Positions 20,829 through 30,117 of a stretch of DNA of 64,000 nt are shown here, piece by piece. Made by a program: the position numbers and the translations under genes. The stretch is from Rhodoferax sp. WC2427 (GTDB taxonomy: Bacteria; Pseudomonadota; Gammaproteobacteria; Burkholderiales; Burkholderiaceae_C), in NCBI RefSeq assembly GCF_040822085.1, contig NZ_CP162006.1:1178001-1242000 (forward strand). Reading direction: 5' to 3'. Under the pieces are notes generated by a model. It searched no databases, was not told where the DNA came from, and worked only from the letters and a program-made list of their open reading frames with translations. How positions within the stretch are numbered: position 1 is the stretch's first letter; each line of letters starts with the position of its first letter.

Positions 20829-22517
20829 ATGGCTCTTAACAACATAAAAATCAGCTATCGCCTAGCCATCGGCTTTGGCCTGATGCTGGTGCTTATGGTG
20901 GGTATAGCCGCAATTGCCGAGAGGGTTTCTAGAGACGCCCGCAACGGTCTCAATGAAACTGTCAATCGCAATAACAAAAAGTCAGAGGCGGCGTCCGCAA
21001 TGCGCCAGTCACTGTTTCGACAAGGATTGATCGCACGCAAACTAGGGTTGACAAGTGATGTCGACGAGATGCAGCGCGACATGGCACAAATTTATGTGCA
21101 ACAAAAACTTTATCTCGATAAAGAGATAGAACTACTCGGTCTTGGTGTCAGCCATGAAGAGCAGCCATTGATCGATGAAATGCGGCAGCGGCGCCTGGAC
21201 GTCGAGCCCTTCGTGAAGCAGGCGGAAATCATGGTTGACGGATTCAATGCGGGTCAAGCGCTCAGGATATTCACGACACACGTCGCACCCATCCAGGAAA
21301 AATGGCTGGGTGCAATTGATCTGTTGGTGGAACAGCAAAACCGCCATATCCGCGATGATCTGGCCGAGTTTGAACTTAGAAGTCGTCGAGCGACATTGTT
21401 AATGGCCGCTATCTGTGTGGTTTCGCTGTTGCTTGCGAGCATTATTGCAAGCCTTATTACCCGGAGTATTACGGGATCGGTTGCCCAACTGCTCGCGTTC
21501 TCCAATCGGGTCGCGAAAGGAGACTTTAGCACCCGAGTAGACCATGGTGGTGAGCATGAATTTGCGGTCCTTGCCCGTGCCATGAATCAAATGGCCGAGT
21601 CATTGGAAAGCTCGCAGGCCCAGCTTCTCGCAGCCGCCCGCATAGCCGGCATGGCGGAAATCGCAACCAACGTTTTGCACAACGTAGGTAATGTTCTGAA
21701 TAGCGTCAATATCTCTGCCGGCCTGATCGCAGGCCAACTACGGACTTCAAGGGTAAAGGGTTTGACGAAAGCCACACGAATGATGGAAGAGCGGTCGAGC
21801 GACCTCGCTGATTTTTTCACTCAGGATCCCCGCGGGAAGTTGCTACCCGCCTATTTGCGGGAACTTGCGTCGGCCCTAGAGTTGGAGCATTGCTCCATGG
21901 CGGAGGAACTGGGTCGCTTGGAAAAAAGTGTCGATCACATTAAAGAAGTGGTGGCCACTCAACAGTCGTATGCCGGTACGCCGCGCATGCTCGAGACTGT
22001 AAAACTGGATGAATTGATTGAAGACGCATTGCGTATGAACGCGGACGCGTTGACGCGCCATAAAGTTACCGTTGTGAAGGAACTCGCACCCCTACCGGTT
22101 CTGCGCCTAGACAGACACCGTATGCTGCAGATTCTGGTAAATCTCATTGGCAACGCCAAACAGGCAATGGATCATGCGCCTACGTCAAACGCAACCATTA
22201 CAGTCCAATCCTGCGTTGTCGACGGAGTAACACTGAGGGTCGCTGTCATCGACAACGGAGAAGGCATATTGCCGGAAAACCTGACACGTATTTTTTCCCA
22301 CGGCTTCACGACGAGGCGAGATGGCCATGGTTTCGGCTTACATAGCTGCGTGCTTGCGGCTCAAGAAATGGGCGGATGTCTTACCGGCCACAGCACGGGA
22401 TGGGGCCAGGGCGCTCGTTTTACGCTAGAAGTCCCTCTTGGCAGCGGCCTGGAAATAGCAAATTCGGCCGTGCCGAAAGGCGATGGTGAGACAGAAGTGG
22501 CTAACCCAAAACCTTGA
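20829..22517 (+). CDS. Membrane sensor histidine kinase with HAMP domain
   Basis: Inner-membrane kinase of 562 residues. A first membrane helix at about residues 12-28 and a second at about 189-211 bracket a periplasmic domain of ~160 residues that looks helical (4-helix-bundle type). A HAMP linker follows (RSITGSVAQLLAFSNRVAKGDFSTRVDHGGEHEF region). The phosphorylation site is probably His284 in VLHNVGNVLNSV, a variant H-box. ATPase boxes: NLIGNAKQAM (N), DNGEGI (G1), FSHGFTTR (F), GHGFGLHS (G2). Its ligand is unknown. It is the first gene of the signalling block, with no response regulator beside it, so it may signal to the REC proteins downstream. Confidence 0.92.
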   Translation: MALNNIKISYRLAIGFGLMLVLMVGIAAIAERVSRDARNGLNETVNRNNKKSEAASAMRQSLFRQGLIARKLGLTSDVDEMQRDMAQIYVQQKLYLDKEIELLGLGVSHEEQPLIDEMRQRRLDVEPFVKQAEIMVDGFNAGQALRIFTTHVAPIQEKWLGAIDLLVEQQNRHIRDDLAEFELRSRRATLLMAAICVVSLLLASIIASLITRSITGSVAQLLAFSNRVAKGDFSTRVDHGGEHEFAVLARAMNQMAESLESSQAQLLAAARIAGMAEIATNVLHNVGNVLNSVNISAGLIAGQLRTSRVKGLTKATRMMEERSSDLADFFTQDPRGKLLPAYLRELASALELEHCSMAEELGRLEKSVDHIKEVVATQQSYAGTPRMLETVKLDELIEDALRMNADALTRHKVTVVKELAPLPVLRLDRHRMLQILVNLIGNAKQAMDHAPTSNATITVQSCVVDGVTLRVAVIDNGEGILPENLTRIFSHGFTTRRDGHGFGLHSCVLAAQEMGGCLTGHSTGWGQGARFTLEVPLGSGLEIANSAVPKGDGETEVANPKP

Positions 22518-22862
22518 TCAGGCCTCCCAACAGAAATACGTCCCCAAAATGGTGGGTGGAATGGGCAAAAAGCATCGGATTTAGCGAGATATGTGCGAGC
22601 CTTCAACGTCTTCGTCCCAAAAACATGACATGCTGAACGGCAGTGCCTAAACTGCATATTGATTTGCAATAGCCCGACGGATCCTGATATGTAAGCGCGT
22701 CGGAGTATGGGAGACAATGCAGAAATTTTCGATGCCACCGATGGCTTCATGCCGTATGCGACGGCAGCACGGTGTAAGTCCCCTATCGCACGCAACTTTT
22801 GCGCGCCATGTGAGTGGCAGATACTCCCCTTGTGGCTGTGTCTGCCTGTCAAAAGGCTAGCC
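22518..22862. other. Intergenic stretch without a clear gene
   Basis: About 345 bases between the kinase and the GGDEF-EAL gene. The frame is open from an ATG at 22707, but the 52 residues this would add look non-coding and lack a ribosome site. No terminator or recognised riboswitch was seen. Confidence 0.5.
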
Positions 22863-25796
22863 ATGTCCGAGCCACTATCTGTACCGACAATTGCCCCGGA
22901 ATCAGCCGAGCTATCTCTGGCTGCATATCGTGCCCTTGTAGAGCAAGTACAAGCTGCTTTGTTCGTTGTACGAGAAGGTCGATTTCTTTTCGTCAATCCT
23001 AAACTGGTTGAGCTTTTCGGCTATCGCCGAGAGGACATGCTCGCTAGCATGGATCCTATTCTGTTGACTGCTCCAGAGTTCAGGGATACGGTGCGGGCGC
23101 AGACCCGCGCCAGGGTGGCTGGAGTCGCGGGGCATGCGTATGAGATTGATTGCATTCGTAAAGATGGTTCGCGATTCTCTGCCCAGGTATGGGGGGTGCG
23201 TATCCAGCTGTCTGGCGAAGTGGCGGACCTGGTAACGATACATGACGTAAGTGCGATCAAGCGTGCCACCCAGATTGCGCAGCAAAGAACCCAGCTGCTG
23301 ACTTATGCGGAGGAGCTGGCCCGTATCGGTTCCGCGGAACTTGATGTCGCGACTGGCGGAATGACTCTCTCCGCCGGGATGTGCAACATTTTTGGAGAAC
23401 CGGTATCGGAGGCGGAGGTAACCCGCGATTGGCTGCTGTCGCGAGTCCCAAGTGCCGACCGTCCTTACGTCCAAGTCATCAGTGAGGGGGTATCCCCTGG
23501 TGAGGTGTGCGAGTTCCAGCACCGCATCGTTCACGTGGACGGTAGCCTGCGTACGGTATTGCATCGCGAACTTGCCGAAGCCGATGAGCATGGAAACGTA
23601 AAGCGGGCCATCACAATACTGCAAGACATCACCGTACAGCATGCCGCTGAACAGCGGCTGGATACGCTGACCAACTCTGACGAGATCACTGGGCTTCCGA
23701 ATCGGACCGCGCTGACTCAGCGACTAGATACATTGGTCCAAGATGCCCGCCGCCAGGACCGGAAGATTGCCGTGTTGGGTATCGAAATTGACCGGCTGAA
23801 GTTGGTGAGCGAATCTTTGGGATACGCCGCCAGTGATCTACTGCTGCAGGCTGTCGCGGCCCGGCTGCTGGGGAAGACTGAACGGGATGACCAGCTGGCG
23901 CATTTCGGAGGCGGGGAATTCGCCCTGCTGCTCGTGCGTGACGTGGACGCGGATGAGGGACTTGCACGGGCGTTTGCCACCACCGTGGTGGAAGCTCTGA
24001 TGCCACCGTTTGTGGTTGGTGACAGCGAGATAAAAGTCACTTGCGGTATCGGTATCGCACTATTTCCGCTTCACGGCGATGGACCCGAAAAGCTGCTGCA
24101 CCAAGCCCAGGCCGCGATGTATAGAGCGCATGAATTGGGCGCCAACCATACCTGCGTGTTCAGTGTCGACATGCATTCCAAAGCAATTGCGCAACTGGCA
24201 ATGGAGTCAGCGCTCCGCCGGGCACTTGAACGCAATGAATTCGTGCTGTATTACCAGCCCAAGGTGGATTTGCTGGCTGGCAATATTATCGGCGTTGAGG
24301 CGTTGCTGCAATGGAGCGCCGCTGGCGTACCTACAGAAGATGCAAGAACCGAGTTTCTGCGGGTAGCAGAGGAAACCGGTCTGATCGTACCCATTGGTGA
24401 GTGGGTGTTGCGCACCGCCTGTCTTCAGGCACTGGCGTGGCAGCGCGCCGGCGTCGGGTCGCTGCGCATGGGGGTGAACCTATCGGCCCGTCAATTGCAA
24501 CAACCGGAGGTAGCTCGGCGCGTACATGCGATTCTTGTGGAGACCGGTCTGGATCCCAAACTCTTGGGCTTCGAGATCACCGAAAGCGTGCTGATGGCTG
24601 AGAGTGCCCATGTGGGACGGGTTCTTGCGGAACTGAAAGCACTGGGCATTGAAATTTCGTTAAACGATTTTGGAACGGGTCATTCCAGCCTGAGCTATCT
24701 ACGTACCTTACCCATCGACGTCGTCAAGGTTGACCGCTCTTTTGTGCACGACGTGACTGCGGCACCGCAGGATGTGTCTATTACGCGGGCCATCATCACC
24801 ATGGCGCACAGTCTTCAGATGAAAGTCTTGGCGGTCGGAGTGGAAACCGAAGGCCAGTTGGCCTTGCTGATTGCCAATCACTGCGATCAGATGCAAGGAC
24901 ACTACTTTAGTCGGCCGATTGCGGCTGAGGCCGTAGAAGCATTGATGCGGGAAGGGCGACAGCTCCCCGAACATTTGCTGCTCCGTCGGGTGCGACAACG
25001 AACGCTGCTGCTGGTGGATGACGAGGACAGTATCGTGTCTGCATTGAAACGTCTGCTGCGCCGGGATGGCTACAACGTGGTGACCGCCAATAGCGGTGTC
25101 CAGGGGCTACAACGGCTGGCAGAAAACGCGGTGGACGTCATCGTCTCCGACCAACGTATGCCGGGTATGACGGGCGTTGAGTTTCTACGCCGCGCCAAAG
25201 AACTTTATCCCGATACGGTGCGCATCGTGTTGTCTGGGTATACAGAATTGCAGTCGATCACGGATGCCATCAATGAAGGAGCTATCTATAAATTTTTGAC
25301 CAAGCCCTGGGATGATGCGCATCTACGGGACCACATCGCCGAGGCCTTTACACAAAAAGAAATGCTCGATGAGAACCGTCGTCTGGGCAGCGCCGTTATT
25401 GTTGCCAACCATGAGCTCAGCGCGGTAAACGAACGGCTGGAGAAGCTCCTTTCGAGTCAACGGGAGCAGATCAGCAGAGAAGAAAACAGCTTGAGCATGG
25501 CGCGCGAGGTATTGGACAACATTCCTGCCGCGGTCATCGGAATCGATCTGGATGGAATGCTGGCATTCGCCAATGCCGACGCCGAGGAGGTGTTTAGGCA
25601 TACCGGACCCTTGCTGGGTCAATACGCCCGCGACATATTGCCCGCCGACCTGCTGCTTGTATGGCATGAGGCGGACGGCAGGTACCATGACATTGTCATA
25701 TCTGGGCGGATGTGTCGCGCAGTATCCAAGGTTGTCGGTGGCGATCCGCGCTCGCGCGGGAAGCTTCTGGTACTGACACCCGGCAGCCAGCCTTAA
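22863..25796 (+). CDS. PAS-PAS-GGDEF-EAL-REC-PAS signalling protein with degenerate catalytic motifs
   Basis: Cytoplasmic protein of 977 residues from the ATG at 22863, which has an AAAAGG site. Domains: PAS (about 25-130), PAS (about 145-255), GGDEF (about 275-430), EAL (about 445-695), receiver (about 707-825, phospho-acceptor Asp763 in VSDQRMPGM, Lys in TKPWDD), coiled coil and a C-terminal PAS (about 880-970). The GGDEF signature reads GGGEF at 349-353. The EAL motif itself (E479-A-L), N539 and E571/E574 are kept, but the metal Asp pair reads N601-D602 and the AEGVE motif reads A-V658-G-V-E. Loss of these residues predicts no cyclase and weak or no phosphodiesterase activity, hence a sensor or adaptor role. 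Confidence 0.93.
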   Translation: MSEPLSVPTIAPESAELSLAAYRALVEQVQAALFVVREGRFLFVNPKLVELFGYRREDMLASMDPILLTAPEFRDTVRAQTRARVAGVAGHAYEIDCIRKDGSRFSAQVWGVRIQLSGEVADLVTIHDVSAIKRATQIAQQRTQLLTYAEELARIGSAELDVATGGMTLSAGMCNIFGEPVSEAEVTRDWLLSRVPSADRPYVQVISEGVSPGEVCEFQHRIVHVDGSLRTVLHRELAEADEHGNVKRAITILQDITVQHAAEQRLDTLTNSDEITGLPNRTALTQRLDTLVQDARRQDRKIAVLGIEIDRLKLVSESLGYAASDLLLQAVAARLLGKTERDDQLAHFGGGEFALLLVRDVDADEGLARAFATTVVEALMPPFVVGDSEIKVTCGIGIALFPLHGDGPEKLLHQAQAAMYRAHELGANHTCVFSVDMHSKAIAQLAMESALRRALERNEFVLYYQPKVDLLAGNIIGVEALLQWSAAGVPTEDARTEFLRVAEETGLIVPIGEWVLRTACLQALAWQRAGVGSLRMGVNLSARQLQQPEVARRVHAILVETGLDPKLLGFEITESVLMAESAHVGRVLAELKALGIEISLNDFGTGHSSLSYLRTLPIDVVKVDRSFVHDVTAAPQDVSITRAIITMAHSLQMKVLAVGVETEGQLALLIANHCDQMQGHYFSRPIAAEAVEALMREGRQLPEHLLLRRVRQRTLLLVDDEDSIVSALKRLLRRDGYNVVTANSGVQGLQRLAENAVDVIVSDQRMPGMTGVEFLRRAKELYPDTVRIVLSGYTELQSITDAINEGAIYKFLTKPWDDAHLRDHIAEAFTQKEMLDENRRLGSAVIVANHELSAVNERLEKLLSSQREQISREENSLSMAREVLDNIPAAVIGIDLDGMLAFANADAEEVFRHTGPLLGQYARDILPADLLLVWHEADGRYHDIVISGRMCRAVSKVVGGDPRSRGKLLVLTPGSQP

Positions 25797-25811
25797 CCAC
25801 GTAGTCAGAAT

Positions 25812-26141
25812 ATGCCCACAGCCTATGTTGCGATCGATGCGGTGCCGGAGGACGCCATGCTGGCCTTATCGCTGATGGATGACGACGGGAATCTGCTGCT
25901 ACCCGCCGGCTCACCGTTGAGCAGCGCTACGCTGCGAGGGTTGCGTCGCCGGGGGGTGGAAATGATCGCCGTTGTTGTATCTGAAGCCGACCCAACCAGC
26001 GCACCCGCAGAAGATCTTGGCGTTCGAATGGATAGGCTGGCAAAACATATGCGCGTTTTGTTCCGGCATTCGCAGGCCGAAGGGCAGGTCAATCCGCTGT
26101 TTCATATTGTTTTGAACTACCGCCAAAGTGAATCGCCATGA
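25812..26141 (+). CDS. Small protein of unknown function upstream of the HDOD gene
   Basis: Protein of 109 residues, not assigned to a named family. The segment AMLALSLMDDDGNLLLPAGSPLSSATLRGLRRRGVEMIAVVV resembles the small beta-rich module at the C-terminus of the HD-GYP protein at 27940-29289 (ASVDLRPGMVLARDLVSREG region), which recurs in proteins linked to HD-GYP domains. It overlaps the HDOD gene by ATGA, so the two are co-translated and may form a complex. Confidence 0.7.
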   Translation: MPTAYVAIDAVPEDAMLALSLMDDDGNLLLPAGSPLSSATLRGLRRRGVEMIAVVVSEADPTSAPAEDLGVRMDRLAKHMRVLFRHSQAEGQVNPLFHIVLNYRQSESP

Positions 26142-26980
26142 CGGTACTGTCTGCCCAGGAAATATTGCTCGGAGCAAATGACCTTCCGGTGCTGCCTGCG
26201 GTTGTACTGGAATTGCTTCAGTCCATGGCGGACGAGGGCAGCAATGTCGAACAGCTGGCGCTCAAAATCTCGCATGACCAAGCGCTGGCCGCCAAAACTT
26301 TGCGGTTGGCGAATTCGTCGTTTTACGGCTTGTCTCGGCAGGTGACGTCGATCATGGAGGCGACCACCATACTGGGATTGCGCACGCTGCGCAGCATTGC
26401 CACAGCCGCTGGACTCGTCGGTGGTTTCTCGCGAACCGGATGCCGGGGTTTCGATTTTGATGCGTTCTGGCGCCATTCGATCGGCACGGCCCTGTGCGCA
26501 CGGGGCATAGCCAAATCGGTGCAGCTTGACGAGGATGCCGCGTTCACATTGGGGCTGCTCCATGACATAGGGCGCTTGGTCATGGTCAGTGGCTATCCCG
26601 AGCGTTATGCGCTGGCACTGGATTATCGACGCCAGCACGATTGTCTGTTGATTGACGCTGAACTTTCCGCCTTCGGGACGGACCATACGGCCGTCGGCAG
26701 TTTGGTGGCTGAGCGTTGGCGTTTTGCGCCTGTCATGGTTTCCGCGATCGCCGACCACCACGCGCCCCCGGTTGCCTCAGTTCTGGGCTTGGTCGATGTC
26801 GTTCACGTGGCGGACAATATGGCGCATGCGCTGGAACTTTCACAGCCCGGGGAGGAGGCGGTACCACCGCTGTCCGTGGCTTCTTGGGCTCGAACCGGCT
26901 TGAGCGATGAGACTTGCTTTCGAATTTTCAAAAGCGTAGAGGAACAGCATGGGTTGGTGTGTCAGACCCTATTGAGCTAA
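26138..26980 (+). CDS. HDOD-domain protein
   Basis: Protein of 280 residues made of one HDOD domain, a relative of HD phosphohydrolases used as a signalling adaptor. The early part reads LPVLPAVVLELLQSM and SHDQALAAKTLRLANSSFYG; the central GLLHDIGRLVM keeps the His-Asp pair, and a later IADHHAPP has further histidines. HDOD proteins in beta-proteobacteria often bridge two-component and c-di-GMP pathways without hydrolytic activity. It overlaps the small gene before it and lies 9 bp before a histidine kinase gene. Confidence 0.92.
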   Translation: MTVLSAQEILLGANDLPVLPAVVLELLQSMADEGSNVEQLALKISHDQALAAKTLRLANSSFYGLSRQVTSIMEATTILGLRTLRSIATAAGLVGGFSRTGCRGFDFDAFWRHSIGTALCARGIAKSVQLDEDAAFTLGLLHDIGRLVMVSGYPERYALALDYRRQHDCLLIDAELSAFGTDHTAVGSLVAERWRFAPVMVSAIADHHAPPVASVLGLVDVVHVADNMAHALELSQPGEEAVPPLSVASWARTGLSDETCFRIFKSVEEQHGLVCQTLLS

Positions 26981-26989
26981 AAGGCGCCT

Positions 26990-27943
26990 ATGAAACAGTC
27001 ATTGACCCACTCTGATACCAGCGCTGGAATGGAATCCTCGACGGATCAAGTGAACGACGATCGTGTCCGAGAGCTTGTTCGTGCGAACGAAGAGCTCAAG
27101 CAGTTGAACGCCCGTCTTTCCGACGCACAGGATAAATTGATGCAGTCGGAAAAGCTCGCCTCCATCGGCCAGTTGGCGGCGGGGGTCGCCCACGAGATCA
27201 ATAATCCCATCGGCTTTATTTTCTCCAATTTTGGAACCTTGGAGCGATACCTGGACGATCTGTTTCAGATGCTCACTGCATACGAAGAGGCGGAAACGGC
27301 GATCGCCGGGACCCCGATGGCGATTCAACTCAAGGCGCTGCGGGAAAAGGTCGAACTGGACTTTTTGAAGGAGGACATTCCTACGTTGATGCGCGAATCC
27401 AAAGATGGCATCACCCGGGTGAGGAATATTGTGCAGAACCTGAAAGACTTCTCACGCGTCGATACAAGTCAGGAATGGGTCCTGGCAGATTTGCACCATG
27501 GGATAGATTCGACCCTTAATATTGTCAACAACGAGATCAAGTACAAAGCCGAGGTGGTCAAGATGTATGGCGAACTGCCAGATATTGAATGCCTGCCGTC
27601 GGAGCTCAACCAGGTTTTCATGAACTTGCTTGTGAATGCCGCCCACGCCATCCAGGTGGACAGAGGCACGATCGTCATTCGTACCGGCGCTGCGGGCGAC
27701 ACCGTCTGGGTGGAGGTGGAAGATAACGGCGGAGGGATTGAGAAGGAGAATGTGGGCCGCATTTTCGATCCCTTCTTCACCACGAAACCAGTTGGGAAAG
27801 GCACGGGTCTCGGACTCTCCCTGTCATACGGCATTGTCAAGAAGCATCTTGGACAGATCGACGTCTTCAGTGAGATCGGCGTTGGCACGCGTTTTCGGGT
27901 GACGCTCCCCGTGCGCCATCCGCAGGAAGGAGTTCCGGTGTGA
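26990..27943 (+). CDS. Soluble sensor histidine kinase
   Basis: Cytoplasmic kinase of 317 residues without membrane helices. A short N-terminal coiled coil (RVRELVRANEELKQLNARLSDAQDKLMQSEKL pattern) leads into the H-box with His68 in GVAHEINNPIG. ATPase boxes: NLLVNAAHAIQ (N), DNGGGI (G1), FDPFFTTKPVGKGTGLGLSLS (F and G2). Its catalytic region is closely similar to that of the kinase at 30118-31536, pointing to duplication inside the block. It overlaps the HD-GYP regulator gene by GTGA, which makes that protein the natural phospho-acceptor. Confidence 0.93.
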   Translation: MKQSLTHSDTSAGMESSTDQVNDDRVRELVRANEELKQLNARLSDAQDKLMQSEKLASIGQLAAGVAHEINNPIGFIFSNFGTLERYLDDLFQMLTAYEEAETAIAGTPMAIQLKALREKVELDFLKEDIPTLMRESKDGITRVRNIVQNLKDFSRVDTSQEWVLADLHHGIDSTLNIVNNEIKYKAEVVKMYGELPDIECLPSELNQVFMNLLVNAAHAIQVDRGTIVIRTGAAGDTVWVEVEDNGGGIEKENVGRIFDPFFTTKPVGKGTGLGLSLSYGIVKKHLGQIDVFSEIGVGTRFRVTLPVRHPQEGVPV

Positions 27944-29289
27944 ATGCGCCCCTTGCCACTGAAGTACCTTCGAGTACTCCGACGACGCCGCTTGCGGAGC
28001 TTATGGATGTTGCTCCTGTTTGGAGTATTCTTTGCGTCGATGACGAACCCAACATCGTGGCTTCATTGAAGAGGCTGTTTCGAGGTACCGGCTATCGGGT
28101 CATTACTGCGACTAGCGGTCCGGAGGCGCTAACCCTTCTGGAACAAATGCCGGTAGATTTGATTTTTTCCGACATGCGAATGCCGGGAATGGATGGAACC
28201 CAGTTACTGGCGCAGATTCGGAGCCGCTGGCCGGACACTACGCGGATACTGCTTACGGGATATGCGGACATCAAATCGACGATTGCCGCTATCAATAGTG
28301 GAGAGGTCTACCGCTACATTACCAAACCTTGGGATGATGCCGAGATTTTGACAACCGCCCGGCAGGTCTTCGAGCGAAAGAGTTTGGAGCGTGAGAAATT
28401 GCGGCTCGAGGCTTTGCTCCAATCCAGCAACACTGCTTTGGCAGAATTGAACGTGAGTTTGGAAGAGAAGGTTGCGGTACGGACCAGCGAACTGCAGCAA
28501 CTCAGCCAGAAGCTCAAGCGGAACTACCTGACGTCGATCAAAGTTTTTTCGAATCTGATGGAATGGCGAGGCCGTCAGTTGTCCGGCCATTCACGCCGAG
28601 TCGCGGATCTGGCGCGCCGCACAGCGGGCGCCATGGGCATGGCGGACAACGAGCAGCAGGATACTTTCATCGCCAGCCTCATGCATGATATTGGCCAGAT
28701 TGGTCTGTCCGACGGAATCTTGTCCAAGCCCGTGCCGCGGTTGTCCGAGGAGGAATTGGTTTTGTATCGACGCCATACGGCATTGGGCGAGCAGGCATTG
28801 ATGGCGCTTGACGATATGCATGTCGTCGCCGGGTTGATTCGCCACCACCACGAACGCCATGACGGCCAGGGCTATCCGGATGGACTGGCGGGGGAGGCGA
28901 TTCCGCTGGGGGCACGTATTCTGGCGGTTGCAGATACCTTTGACGACTTGCAGATCGGTCACCTCAGCTCGACCCCGTTGAGCCCTACGGACGCCCAGGC
29001 GATGATTTCCCGTGGGCGCGGTACACAATTCCACCCGGAAGTGGTCGACGTCTTTCTTCAAATGCTGTTAGAGGCGACACCGGTTGCAGAGCCACCTCCG
29101 ATCATGACCGCGTCGGTCGATCTGCGACCCGGGATGGTGCTGGCCCGGGATTTGGTGTCGCGTGAAGGCGCCGTCCTCCTGGCTGCTGACCATGTATTGA
29201 CGAGTGAACTGATCCGACGCCTGTGCGCACGTGAGGTGCAAATTGGCACAACCCTGCAACTTCCTATTAAACCGACACGGAGGCCGTGA
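27940..29289 (+). CDS. Response regulator with HD-GYP c-di-GMP phosphodiesterase domain
   Basis: Protein of 449 residues, RpfG-like. Receiver domain at about 25-140 with phospho-acceptor Asp78 in IFSDMRMPGMDG and TKPWDD; a coiled-coil linker; HD-GYP domain at about 195-365 with His249-Asp250 in LMHDIGQIGL, RHHHERHDGQGYPDG (GYP at 311-313) and AVADTFDDL. The motifs needed for metal binding and c-di-GMP hydrolysis look intact, in contrast to the GGDEF-EAL protein. The start is GTG 27940 with an AGGAAGGAG site six bases upstream. A C-terminal tail of about 70 residues resembles the small protein at 25812. Confidence 0.94.
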   Translation: MNAPLATEVPSSTPTTPLAELMDVAPVWSILCVDDEPNIVASLKRLFRGTGYRVITATSGPEALTLLEQMPVDLIFSDMRMPGMDGTQLLAQIRSRWPDTTRILLTGYADIKSTIAAINSGEVYRYITKPWDDAEILTTARQVFERKSLEREKLRLEALLQSSNTALAELNVSLEEKVAVRTSELQQLSQKLKRNYLTSIKVFSNLMEWRGRQLSGHSRRVADLARRTAGAMGMADNEQQDTFIASLMHDIGQIGLSDGILSKPVPRLSEEELVLYRRHTALGEQALMALDDMHVVAGLIRHHHERHDGQGYPDGLAGEAIPLGARILAVADTFDDLQIGHLSSTPLSPTDAQAMISRGRGTQFHPEVVDVFLQMLLEATPVAEPPPIMTASVDLRPGMVLARDLVSREGAVLLAADHVLTSELIRRLCAREVQIGTTLQLPIKPTRRP

Positions 29290-29828
29290 TGCAAAGGATT
29301 TTGCTGTTGGATGACGAGCACCATGTACTTTCTGCCATCAAGCGGGTACTGCGTGCAGGATTCGGAGATTCGCTGCGCGTCGAGGAAACCACCGATCCTG
29401 AACGGGCTTTGCTCAGACTGAAAGAAGTCGCTTTTGACGTGGTGGTCTCAGACTACCGGATGCCTTTGATGACCGGTACCGAGTTTCTCAGTTTGGTGCG
29501 CTCTATCCAACCCTATGCCGTCAGAATGATTTTGAGCGCATCCTCCGATTTTGAAACCGTCATGCGCGCGGTGAATGATGTCGAAGTATTTCGCTACCTG
29601 GCCAAACCGTGGAGCGATCGCGAGTTCGTGGATCACGTCCGGCAAGCCCTAGAGCGCTCCGCACAGACACAGCATGAACGCGATCTGGCAGATATAGGGC
29701 GGCAGCAGTTTGGCGCGATGAGTGCGTCCGAGGTGGAGTTGCGCAGGCTCGAAGCGCTTGAGCCTGGGTTAACCCATGTGGAGTGGGGGCCCGATGGTGA
29801 GGTACTGGGCCCGAAGACTCCGGATTGA
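29289..29828 (+). CDS. Single-domain-type response regulator
   Basis: Protein of 179 residues. The receiver domain covers about 1-120 (LLLDDEHHVLSAIKRVLRAGFG, phospho-acceptor Asp55 in VVSDYRMPLMTG, YLAKPWSDREF with the Lys). The remaining 60 residues look helical, with no DNA-binding or enzymatic domain. Such proteins pass phosphate or bind partners. It overlaps the HD-GYP gene by TGATG; the GTG three bases upstream is an alternative start. About 290 bases without an obvious gene follow before the next kinase. Confidence 0.92.
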   Translation: MQRILLLDDEHHVLSAIKRVLRAGFGDSLRVEETTDPERALLRLKEVAFDVVVSDYRMPLMTGTEFLSLVRSIQPYAVRMILSASSDFETVMRAVNDVEVFRYLAKPWSDREFVDHVRQALERSAQTQHERDLADIGRQQFGAMSASEVELRRLEALEPGLTHVEWGPDGEVLGPKTPD

Positions 29829-30117
29829 TCCTTGCCAACCAAAAGCCATCTACCCGCTATTCGATGGGTATCCGCAACTGCCGGTCCGTTCCCATCTTTG
29901 GAATAAGGCAGGCATCCGGTGAACCGCGCATGGAATGTCCTTTTTGTAGAGTGTGCCGATAACGACCTACGACGGGAAAAGTTCGATCGGAACTGCCCAC
30001 CGATTGGCGGCAGAGCATGTTCGGGAGGCCTTCCATTTTCACCAATTGGGCAAGCGCCGGAACTGCGCAACCGTAAACCGGCGAATCCGTCTTGTGATGC
30101 CGAATGAGGATCCAGCG

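Noticed and set aside
22620..22690. Flagellar sigma-28 promoter-like sequence (TAAACTG ... GCCCGACG)
   Set aside because: The spacing is about five bases too long and the second element matches poorly.
22707..22862. 52-residue N-terminal extension of the GGDEF-EAL protein
   Set aside because: The ATG at 22707 lacks a properly spaced ribosome site, and the extra residues look unlike protein, whereas the ATG at 22863 has AAAAGG upstream.
22518..22862. Possible c-di-GMP (GEMM) riboswitch before the GGDEF-EAL gene
   Set aside because: The conserved GEMM sequence elements are not present; only a loose GC-rich similarity was seen.
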